This document shows, piece by piece, positions 6,711 through 15,552 of a DNA stretch of 16,394 bases. The stretch comes from Candidatus Dormiibacterota bacterium (GTDB taxonomy: Bacteria; Chloroflexota; Dormibacteria; Aeolococcales; Bog-877). A program made the translations under genes and the position numbers. Below the pieces are notes generated by a model. It had not been told where the DNA came from. It was given only the letters and a program-made list of their open reading frames with translations, and ran no database searches. The stretch covers positions 1 to 16,394 of the forward strand of contig JASHRA010000144.1 in assembly GCA_030038765.1 (NCBI GenBank), given 5' to 3'. Position 1 is the first letter of the stretch; every line of letters begins with the position of its first letter.

Positions 6711-6763
6711 ACAACGGCAACATCTCAGCCAGCAGCGGATCGCCGCCGAGCAAGGAGCACAGC

Positions 6764-7402
6764 ATGGGCAAGCTGATCGTGACCGAGTTCTTGACGCTCG
6801 ACGGAGTAGGCCAGGCGCCGGGAAGGCCCGACGAGGATCGCGACGGCGGGTTCGCCCACGGCGGGTGGCAAGCACCGGTCGCGGACCAAGAGATGGGTGA
6901 GGTCGTGTTCGAGCAGGCCCGGAGCATGGACGCGCTGCTGCTCGGGCGGAGGACCTACGAGATCTTTGCCAGCTACTGGCCGACCGCTCCTCAGGAGATC
7001 CCCTTCACCGACCTGCTCAACGGGGCGCCCAAGTACGTCGCCAGCCGAACCCTGACCGGTCCCCTCTCCTGGCACGGCTCGACGCTCATCGCCGACGACC
7101 TGGCAGAGCGCGTCACTCAGATCAAGCGAGATCACGGCGAGGTCCACGTCATCGGCAGCCTCGACCTGCTGCAGTCCCTCCTCCGCTTCGGCCTCGTCGA
7201 CCGCATCGACCTCTGGCTGCACCCGGTGCTCCTGGGGACCGGCAAGCGGGTCTTCGCCGACGGGACCGTGCCCACGGCGCTGCGGCTCACCCAGTCGGTG
7301 ACGTACCCGAGCGGCACACTGCATCTCACCTACGACACCGACGGCATGCCCACGTACGGCGACCTCGGGGCCGAGGAGCCATCAGCCGGTGCCGACCACT
7401 AG
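6764..7402 (+). CDS. Dihydrofolate reductase-family protein (RibD C-terminal domain)
   Basis: The 212-residue protein has the RibD/DHFR-like fold. It shows an N-terminal strand (GKLIVTEFLTLDGV), LLLGRRTYEIFASYWP near 58-73, VHVIGSLDLLQSLLRFGLVDRIDLWLHPVLLGTGKRVF near 128-164, and a C-terminal strand near 182-190. Family members bind NADPH, but most single-domain proteins of this kind have no defined substrate. Involvement in folate or riboflavin synthesis should not be assumed. The ATG at 6764 has AAGGAG at 6752-6757 with a 6-nt spacer, unlike the leaderless start of the toxin-antitoxin pair. A MarR remnant lies upstream, and a putative exported protein overlaps its 3' end by 14 nt. Confidence 0.88.
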   Translation: MGKLIVTEFLTLDGVGQAPGRPDEDRDGGFAHGGWQAPVADQEMGEVVFEQARSMDALLLGRRTYEIFASYWPTAPQEIPFTDLLNGAPKYVASRTLTGPLSWHGSTLIADDLAERVTQIKRDHGEVHVIGSLDLLQSLLRFGLVDRIDLWLHPVLLGTGKRVFADGTVPTALRLTQSVTYPSGTLHLTYDTDGMPTYGDLGAEEPSAGADH

Positions 7403-7796
7403 CCCGTTCAGGGTATGGACGACGCTGCCACGCCGACTGTTGGTGGCGGGATCTGTGATCGTCGGCACTGTGCACCTCAGCGCACCGCTGTCCTTTGGCG
7501 AGCACCAGGCGGAGTGGGACGCCCCCATAGGCGGCGGAATTAGCGTGCCGGGCAAGTCGGTACCCGTGGGATGGTGTCGACTGCCACTGGCTGGTGTGGC
7601 TGTCCGGGGTACTTTCTCCGCGCAACATCCCATTTCGATCCGGCTGTTCGTCGGCGCTGACCCCATCGACGGCGACCCAGCCTCGCCCTCAGTCTCTCCG
7701 GGCAGATACGACGTGATCGTGAAGACCCGGGTCACGATTGATTGGCAGCGCATCGACGTCGTCTCGGTAGGACCTCAAGTGGAAGTGACCACTTGA
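7389..7796 (+). CDS. Hypothetical small protein, possibly exported
   Basis: I do not recognise this 135-residue protein. Arg-Arg at 15-16 followed by a hydrophobic stretch (LLVAGSVIVGTVHLSAPLS, about 17-35) looks like a signal peptide or membrane anchor. The rest alternates hydrophobic and polar residues, including KSVPVGWCRLPLAGVAVRG and GRYDVIVKTRVTIDW, as in a small beta-sandwich. The single Cys shows no lipobox. It starts with GTG 14 nt inside the reductase gene without a clear ribosome-binding site, so translational coupling or a later TTG/GTG near 7440 is possible. Its stop lies in the right arm of a perfect inverted repeat (7775-7796), which supports a real gene end here. The opposite strand is also open but its translation looks like a shadow. 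Confidence 0.45.
   Translation: MPTTSPFRVWTTLPRRLLVAGSVIVGTVHLSAPLSFGEHQAEWDAPIGGGISVPGKSVPVGWCRLPLAGVAVRGTFSAQHPISIRLFVGADPIDGDPASPSVSPGRYDVIVKTRVTIDWQRIDVVSVGPQVEVTT
7775..7796 (+). terminator. Perfect 8-bp inverted repeat spanning the stop codon, possible terminator
   Basis: TCAAGTGG (7775-7782) and CCACTTGA (7789-7796) are perfect inverted arms around AAGTGA, and the TGA stop of the preceding frame forms the end of the right arm. No T tract follows. It may act as a 3' stem-loop, a transcription end signal or a binding site. Confidence 0.45.
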
Positions 7797-8081
7797 TCGC
7801 GAGCCCCCAAGGTCCACCTCTCCAGAAGTGTGGCTGGACCCCCTCAAGTAGGCCCAGGCAGGCCGTCAACCGGTTGCGGGTGCGACGGGAACGGAACGTG
7901 AAGGCGTCCCAAGCGCTTGCTGTGCCTCTTCGGAGGTACTGGCCCGGCCCACAGCGTGGTCTTGGTTCTGCCACCGGCGTAGCCGGAGCACGCCATGCGC
8001 TCCCTCAGGGAGCCGTCCATCGGCGACCGCCGTGCGACCCGATCTGGTGGGGTTGTTGTCAGGTTCTGTTTCGGAGCCTCG

Positions 8082-8100
8082 GCGACTTCGCGAAAGTCGC
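8082..8100. repeat. 7-bp inverted repeat (stem-loop)
   Basis: GCGACTT (8082-8088) and AAGTCGC (8094-8100) pair perfectly across a CGCGA loop inside the gene-free stretch. The strand on which it would be transcribed is unknown. Confidence 0.45.
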
Positions 8101-8124
8101 TGATTCGGCCTATCGACGTAGTAC

Positions 8125-8157
8125 CTGTACACGCTCCTACCGGAATTCTGTACACGC
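8125..8157. repeat. Two 10-bp direct repeats, CTGTACACGC, 23 bp apart
   Basis: Exact copies at 8125-8134 and 8148-8157 start 23 bp apart, roughly two helical turns, and each contains the palindrome TGTACA. This is the arrangement of a double binding site for a DNA-binding protein. It lies about 230 bp upstream of the ATPase pseudogene. Confidence 0.5.
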
Positions 8158-8386
8158 CCCCGGCTGATCTCGGACCGACTTCGGGCACAGAGATGCCCGA
8201 CTACGACCAAGCCCTGATTTCCAGCCCAAGATTCGGTGGCCCTAGGCCAGCTCACGGGCGACCTGCTCCGGGGCCTTGGGGCAAGTCACATTGGCCTTCC
8301 TCGCCTGCTCGTCGTGCTGCAGAAACAGGAGAGTCAGAGGTGTTGCTATGGGAGAGTATGAGATGCAGATATGGTAGAGCGTCCTG

Positions 8387-9672
8387 ATGGCCAGTGGAAC
8401 TCAGTTCGGTAGAGGCTATGTGAGGCGGATTCTGGACGACGAACTGGACGAGTTGATTCCTCACCTCCCCGCGGTTCTCCTTGACGGACCGAAAGGCGTG
8501 GGGAAGACCGAGACTGCCCTCCAGCGGTGCCGCACCGTCCGGCGCCTTGACATAGATCTCGACCGTGCGGTGGTCGAGGCGGACCCGATGGTCATAGCCG
8601 ACGACCCTGCTCCGGTGCTCCTCGATGAGTGGCACCGAGTGCCCTCGGTATGGAATACCGTGCGACGACTGGTTGATCAGAACCCGTCGAGCGGACACTT
8701 CGTCCTAACGGGTTCACCTCCCACGGCGGGGTCCCACTCCGGGGCGGGCGGATTACCACCGTGCGCATGCGTCCCCTGACGCTCACCGAGCGAGGTGTAG
8801 CGGTGCCGTCGGTCTCACTCCGCGAGCTCGCCGGCGGCGAACGCGCTCCCCTTAGTGGAAGATCCTCCTTGCGCCTCCGCGACTATATGGGCGAGATAAT
8901 CGCGGGAGGCTTCCCAAGCCTGCGCGGGATACCCCGCCGCGCACTCATGGCCCAGATCGACGGCTAACTTGAGCGGATCGTCGAGCATGATCTTCCCGAG
9001 GCCGGATTTGCAGTGCGGCGCCCCGCTACAGTACGGACCTGGCTGAGAGCCTACGCGGCTGCCACCGGCACCACTGCTTCGTGGGAGACAATTCGGGATG
9101 CAGCGACCAGCGGGATAGTCACTAGGCCTGCCAAGGAGACCGCAGCGGGGTATTCGGAATTACTGAGGGCGCTGCGGATTTTGGACCCCGTGGAGGCGAG
9201 GCTTCCCACTCGGAATCACGTCTCCCGGCTGACCGGGGCGCCCAAGCACCACCTTGCAGATCCGTCACTCGCGGCACGGCTCCTAGATAGAACCGAGAAC
9301 CACCTCATTGCTGGAGACGAGGGCGAGAGTGTGATACCCCGAGACGGCACGCTGCTGGGCGGACTCTTCGAGTCGCTGGTAGCTCTTTCTGTCCGCACCT
9401 TCGCTCAGTCGATCGAGGCCAAGACCTATCACTTGCGCACTGAAGGCGGGCGTCATGAGATCGATCTCGTTGTCGAGACTAGCGATGGTGTTCTTGGCAT
9501 CGAGGCGAAGCTCGGCACGGCCCCAAGCGACCGCGACGGCAGGCACTTGGTGTGGCTCCGAGAGCGGCTTGGCAAGGGACTTCTTGACGCAGTGATCATC
9601 ACCACTGGCGCCGAAGCCTATCGAAGACGCCACGGGATAGCCGTGATTCCACTCGCGCTTCTCGGCCCTTGA
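8387..9672 (+). pseudogene. DUF4143-type AAA ATPase, broken by a frameshift and a nonsense codon
   Basis: The reading frame encodes an ATPase of the ATP-binding/DUF4143 group: Walker A GPKGVGKT (start ATG 8387, motif near residues 35-42), Walker B PVLLDEWHRVP, then FVLTGSPP. At about 8741-8751 the frame shifts: similarity continues one frame over with GRITTVRMRPLTLTERG, which fits loss of one base in the GGGGCGGGCGG tract. In that frame a TAA at 8965-8967 interrupts IDG-LERIVEHDLPEAGF where the family has Tyr, so TAC or TAT probably mutated to TAA. The C-terminal part (to 9672) is otherwise intact and ends with a PD-(D/E)XK nuclease-like segment (HEIDLVVETSDGVLGIEAKL). Family function is poorly known; some members are linked to toxin-antitoxin or mobile-element contexts. 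Two lesions make a true pseudogene more likely than a sequencing error. Confidence 0.85.
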
Positions 9673-9710
9673 CCGCGGCCTCCTTCAAGGGCTGATCGAC
9701 CAGCTGTACC

Positions 9711-9734
9711 AACCTTGCAACTAACTTTGCAACA
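9711..9734. repeat. Two 12-bp tandem repeats next to the ssrA 3' end
   Basis: AACCTTGCAACT (9711-9722) is followed directly by AACTTTGCAACA (9723-9734), 10 of 12 bases identical, each with the palindrome TTGCAA. They end 4 bp before the last base of the tmRNA gene (9739). The 3' end of ssrA is a classic integration site, so these may be arm-type sites or scars of an integrative element. No integrase is present in the window, so this is inference. Confidence 0.5.
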
Positions 9735-9738
9735 ACCC

Positions 9739-10126
<388 letters not shown>

Positions 10127-10144
10127 ACGAGAGGTTGCAGGAGG

Positions 10145-10150
10145 ACTATA
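10145..10150 (-). promoter_or_regulatory. Possible -10 box for ssrA overlapping the smpB stop codon
   Basis: TATAGT on the minus strand includes the TAG stop of smpB (10148-10146). It would start transcription near 10138, about 12 nt before the mature tmRNA 5' end, leaving a short leader for RNase P to remove. The -35 region at the right distance is not recognisable, so read-through from the smpB operon followed by processing is an alternative. Confidence 0.4.
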
Positions 10151-10622
10151 CCCCCGTCCTCAGCTCCCGACGCAGGCCGCGCTCGATCTGCCGCCTCGCC
10201 TCCCGCTCCGCCACCGCCTGGCGCTTGTCGTAGGCGCGCTTGCCCCGGCCCACCGCCAGCTGCACCTTGACCCGGTTGTGGGAGAGGTGGAGGTCGAGGG
10301 GGACGACGGTGATCCCGGGCTGGCGGACCATCCCCTCCAGGTGGGCGATCTCGCGCCGGTGCAGGAGCAGGCGCCGGGGCCTCCCCGGCTCGTGGTTCTG
10401 CCGGTTACCGAACTCGTACTGCTGGATGTGGGCGCCGTGGAGCCAGGCCTCCCCCCGCTCCAGGCGGACGTAGGCGTCGGTGATCTGGGCACCCCCCTGG
10501 CGCAGGGAGCGGACCTCGGTCCCGATCAGCGCGATGCCGGCCTCGAACTGGTCCAGGATGGAGTAGAGGTGACGCGCCCGGCGGTTCCGCGCCAGCAGCT
10601 TGGGCGTCTCCGGCTCAGCCAA
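10146..10622 (-). CDS. smpB: SsrA-binding protein SmpB
   Basis: The 158-residue protein binds the tRNA-like domain of tmRNA and guides it to stalled ribosomes. The conserved features are present: NRRARHLYSILDQFEAGIALIGTEVRSLRQG (13-43), then GAHIQQYEFGNRQNHEPGRPRRLLLHRREI (63-92), and the basic C-terminal GRGKRAYDKRQAVAEREARRQIERGLR (125-151), which becomes helical in the mRNA channel. The TTG start at 10622 lies 8 nt inside the end of fmt, so translation is probably coupled; GGGAGGGG lies upstream. ssrA itself follows by 19 nt on the same strand. Length and motifs are normal. Confidence 0.96.
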   Translation of the reverse strand: MAEPETPKLLARNRRARHLYSILDQFEAGIALIGTEVRSLRQGGAQITDAYVRLERGEAWLHGAHIQQYEFGNRQNHEPGRPRRLLLHRREIAHLEGMVRQPGITVVPLDLHLSHNRVKVQLAVGRGKRAYDKRQAVAEREARRQIERGLRRELRTGV

Positions 10623-11556
10623 GCTCCAGCCCCTCCCGTGGCCCCCTCCCCCTGCCCCTGAGGAAGGCGACCGGGCTCATGGCCCGGCCCCCGGGCGGCT
10701 GGACCAGCTCGACCCGGAAGGCGCCCTCTCCGGTCTGGAGCAGGAGCCAGTCCGGGCCGCGCTCCAGGACGGCGCCCGGGGGCAGGGCCCGCTCCTCACC
10801 CGGCTCCTCCCCGGCCCCGCCCCGGAGCAGCTTGACCCGCTGACCCGCGAGCGGGACCGTGACCCCGGGCCAGGGCATCAGCGCCCGCAGCCGTCGCTCG
10901 ATCTCCAGCGCCGGCCGCTCCCAGTCCAGCTCCCCGTCCCGGCGCCCCAGGCGGTGGCTGTAGGTGGCGCCGGACTCGAGCTGCGCCATCTCCTCCACCC
11001 CCTCCCCGCCGAGCCGGTCCAGGACCTGGACCAGGAGCTCGCCCCCGAGCACGGCGAGCCGCTCGCGGAGGTCCTCGGCGGTGGCCCGGGGCGGCATCGC
11101 CACCGGCTCCTGGGCGAGGATGGGCCCGGCGTCCATGCGCCGCTCCATGCGGAAGACGGTGACCCCGGTGCGGCTGTCCCCGGCCAGGATGGCGGCCGCC
11201 ACCGGGGAGGCGCCCCGGTGGCGCGGCAGCAGCGAGGGGTGCACGCCGAGGCCGCCCTGGGGCAGGGCGGCGAGGATCGGGTCCGGCACCAGGAGGCCGT
11301 AGGCGGCCACCGCCAGCACCTCGGCCCCGGCCAGGGCCGGCGAGCGCCGCCACTGCTCCGGGTCCAGGCGCGGCGGCTGCTCCAGGGCCAGCCCCAGCTC
11401 CTCCGCCGCCTCCCGCACCGGCCGGGGCGCGGCCCCGCCCCGGCTGCCCCGGCGCTCCGGCGAGGTGAGCACGTCCACCACCTCGTGCGAGGAGCGGGCC
11501 AGTGCGCGCAGGACCGGCACCGAGAAGTCGGCGGAGCCGGCGAAGACCACCCGCAC
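10615..11556 (-). CDS. fmt: Methionyl-tRNA formyltransferase
   Basis: The 313-residue enzyme moves a formyl group from 10-formyl-tetrahydrofolate to initiator Met-tRNA. The N-terminal domain starts MRVVFAGSADFSVPVLRAL and contains HPSLLPRHRGASPVAAAILAGD (106-127) and TGVTVFRMERRMDAGPIL (130-147), with catalytic His106 and Asp142. The C-terminal tRNA-binding domain follows (AMSPVAFLRG near the end). The catalytic Asn expected two residues before the His is Gly104 (LGVHPSLLPR, codon GGC at 11247-11245), which is unusual. The N-terminal loop also reads SPERRGSRGGAAP without the usual D-x-P-x-G-R pattern. The GTG start at 11556 has AGGAGG 7 nt upstream. It sits 94 nt after priA, where def is often found; def is absent here. 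Confidence 0.92.
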   Translation of the reverse strand: MRVVFAGSADFSVPVLRALARSSHEVVDVLTSPERRGSRGGAAPRPVREAAEELGLALEQPPRLDPEQWRRSPALAGAEVLAVAAYGLLVPDPILAALPQGGLGVHPSLLPRHRGASPVAAAILAGDSRTGVTVFRMERRMDAGPILAQEPVAMPPRATAEDLRERLAVLGGELLVQVLDRLGGEGVEEMAQLESGATYSHRLGRRDGELDWERPALEIERRLRALMPWPGVTVPLAGQRVKLLRGGAGEEPGEERALPPGAVLERGPDWLLLQTGEGAFRVELVQPPGGRAMSPVAFLRGRGRGPREGLELG

Positions 11557-11650
11557 GATCGAACCTCCTACCAGGCCGCAGTGCCCGGCCGGGGGTCGGG
11601 CAGGGCAAGTTTCCCAGCCGACGCCGGGCCGGGGAGAGGCGGGGCCGCGC

Positions 11651-13662
<2,012 letters not shown>

Positions 13663-13666
<4 letters not shown>

Positions 13667-14937
13667 TCCGGGGCCGCCGGCCGCACCCGGGCCGCCAGCC
13701 GCTCAGCCTCGTCCAGGATGCGGGCCGCGATCTCCGCCTTGGGCTCCCAGGCGAGCTCGGTGACGCGCCCGTCGGTGGCCAGCAGGGTGGCGGCGGCGTG
13801 GTCGCCGCCCATGGCCGAGCGCTCGCCGCCCACCTGGTTGGCGACCAGCAGGTCGCAGCCCTTGCGCCGGAGCTTCTCCTCCCCGCGCCGGCGCACGTCC
13901 TCGGTCTCGGCGGCGAAGCCCACCACCAGGCAGTCCCGGGGGCGGGCCCGGGAGAGCTCCGCCAGGACGTCGACGTTGGCCACCAGGCGCAGCTCCAGCT
14001 CGGGGGCCTCCGAGCGGTGCAGCTTGCGCTCGGAGGGGCGCTCCAGGCGGTAGTCGGCGACCGCCGCCGCCATCAGCAGCAGCCGGGCCCGGGGCAGCAG
14101 CCGGAGGCAGGCCCGGAGCATCTCCTCCCCCGTCTCCACCGGGATCAGCTCCACCCCCTCCGGGAGGTCCGGCTGGGGCACCGTGCTCACCAGCCGCACC
14201 AGGGCGCCCCGCCGGGCCGCCTCGGCGGCCAGCCGGAGCCCCATCCGGCCGCTGCTGCGGTTGCCCAGGAAGCGGACCGGGTCGATCGGCTCCCGGGTGC
14301 CGCCGGCCGTCACCAGCACCTCCCAGCCGCGCATCGGGCCCGCCGGCGAGAGCAGCGCCAGCGCCGCCTCCAGGATCTCCCCCGGCTCCGCCATGCGCCC
14401 CTCGCCCTCACGGCCCGACGCCAGCCGGCCGCTGACCGGGCCGACAACGCTGGCCCCCCGGCCGCGCAGGGTGGCCAGGTTGGCCTGGGTGGCCGCGGCC
14501 CGCCACATGCCGGTCTCCATGGCCGGGGCCAGCAGCAGCGGCGCCGGGCTGGCCAGCAGGGTGGCGCTGACCACGTCGTCGGCCAGGCCCAGGGCGAGGC
14601 GGGCGAGCGTCGAGGCGGTGGCCGGGGCGACCAGCTGCAGCTCCGCCCAGGAGGCCAGCTGAAGGTGCGCCATGCCGTGTCCGGGCGCCGCCTCCTCGGC
14701 GCTCCGGCGCCCTCCCCGGGGGGTGGGGAGGCGCCAGGCCACGGGCTGGCCGGAGAGGGCCTGGAGCGTGGTCGGAGAGATCAGCGCCGTGGCCGTGGGC
14801 GTCATGGCGACGCGCACCTCGGCGCCCTCGCGGCGCAGGCGGGTGATCAGCTCCGGGACCTTGACCAGGGCGATCCCCCCGCTCACGTGCAGCGCCACCC
14901 GCCGCCCCCGGAGCCGCGCGGGCGGCTGCTCAGCCAT
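13663..14937 (-). CDS. coaBC: Bifunctional phosphopantothenoylcysteine decarboxylase / phosphopantothenate-cysteine ligase
   Basis: The 424-residue protein performs two coenzyme A steps: joining cysteine to phosphopantothenate (CoaB) and decarboxylating the product with FMN (CoaC). The CoaC half (about 1-190) has the active-site His91 (HLQLASWAE), PAMETGMW (138-145) and GRLASGREGEGRM (170-182). The CoaB half has TAGGTREPIDPVRFLGNRSSGRMG (210-233), AAVADYR (291-297), Lys305 and GFAAETED (340-347). Two positions differ from the E. coli-type enzyme: Glu141 in place of Asn of PAMN, and Ser174 where a Cys is usual. Similar changes occur in related high-GC lineages. The ATG at 14937 has no clear ribosome-binding site and abuts a hairpin. 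Only 32 nt separate it from gmk, so rpoZ is not between them. Confidence 0.94.
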
Positions 14938-14958
14938 CGCCTGGCATTGTGGCAGGCG
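14938..14958 (-). promoter_or_regulatory. Hairpin with a mini reading frame abutting the coaBC start codon
   Basis: On the minus strand CGCCTGCCA and TGCCAGGCG form 9-bp arms with one mismatch around a CAA loop, ending directly before the coaBC ATG. Inside it an ATG at 14947-14945 opens a five-codon frame (MPGDG, stop at 14932-14930) that overlaps the coaBC start in another frame. No Shine-Dalgarno sequence is visible for coaBC, so the structure could modulate its translation; it may equally be chance. Confidence 0.4.
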
Positions 14959-14969
14959 CCGGGAGCGCC

Positions 14970-15542
14970 TCAGCCGCCGGTCCGGGAGATGATCTCGGAG
15001 ATCTCGCGGGCGGCGCGCTCGACCTCGTCGTTGACCACCACGTGGCGGTAGGAGCGCTGCTCCGAGAGCTCGTGCTGCTGGTCCCGGAGGCGGATCCGGA
15101 GCTCCTCCTCGGTCTCCGTCCCCCGGGCCAGGAGACGCTCCCGGAGCGCCTCCCGCGAGGGCGGCGCCAGGAACACGTAGAGGCCCTCGACGCCGGCCCG
15201 CCGGAGCTGGGACGCGCCCTGCACGTCGGGCTTGAGCAGCACCTCGCGGCCCTCGGCCAGCAGCCCCTCCACCGCCGCCCTCGGGGTCCCGTAGCGGTTC
15301 TCGTGCACCAGAGCCGTCTCCAGGAAGCTGCCCCGCTCGGCCAGGCCGGCGAAGGTGGCGGCGTCGACGAAGCGGTAGTCGTCGCCGTCGTGCTCCGCCG
15401 GCCGGGGGGGCCTCGTCGTCACCGCCGGCGGCCGGCGCATCCAGGGCCGGAGCCGGAGCAGCTCGCGGATCACGGTGTCCTTGCCCACCCCGCTGGGGCC
15501 CACCAGCACCACCAGCCGGCCCCGGGGCGACTGCTCCGCCAT
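14970..15542 (-). CDS. gmk: Guanylate kinase
   Basis: The 190-residue enzyme phosphorylates GMP (and dGMP) to GDP with ATP in purine nucleotide synthesis. It has the P-loop GPSGVGKD (15-22) and the GMP-binding segment TTRPPRPAEHDGDDY (42-56). Next come RYGTPRAAVE (83-92) and KPDVQGASQLRR (104-115), the family's D-V-Q-G block. The length is typical. PAEHDGDDY has Ala where Gly is common (PGExDGxDY), a minor change. The ATG at 15542 lies 10 nt after the end of the pseudouridine synthase gene, so the two are likely co-transcribed. The usual downstream partner rpoZ is missing. Confidence 0.95.
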   Translation of the reverse strand: MAEQSPRGRLVVLVGPSGVGKDTVIRELLRLRPWMRRPPAVTTRPPRPAEHDGDDYRFVDAATFAGLAERGSFLETALVHENRYGTPRAAVEGLLAEGREVLLKPDVQGASQLRRAGVEGLYVFLAPPSREALRERLLARGTETEEELRIRLRDQQHELSEQRSYRHVVVNDEVERAAREISEIISRTGG

Positions 15543-15552
15543 CGGGCCGAGG

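Larger units (their letters stand above)
7797..8386. other. Gene-free stretch with several inverted and direct repeats
   Basis: No convincing coding sequence is visible on either strand in these 590 nt, and base composition looks less GC-rich than in the housekeeping genes. It contains the inverted repeats GCTCCCT/AGGGAGC (7999-8013) and GCGACTT/AAGTCGC (8082-8100, 5-nt loop), and two copies of CTGTACACGC (8125-8134 and 8148-8157). It may be decayed mobile DNA, a regulatory region for the ATPase pseudogene, or an unannotated structured RNA; the sequence does not decide. Confidence 0.45.

Noticed and set aside
7389..9738. Second copy of the ssrA 3' end that would mark an attachment site pair
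   Set aside because: By eye I found no second copy of the terminal T-arm/acceptor sequence in the window, so no att pair is claimed.
13798..15051. An open frame of 417 codons on the plus strand
   Set aside because: Antisense shadow of coaBC and the end of gmk, with a Gln/Gly/His-rich translation and no domain.
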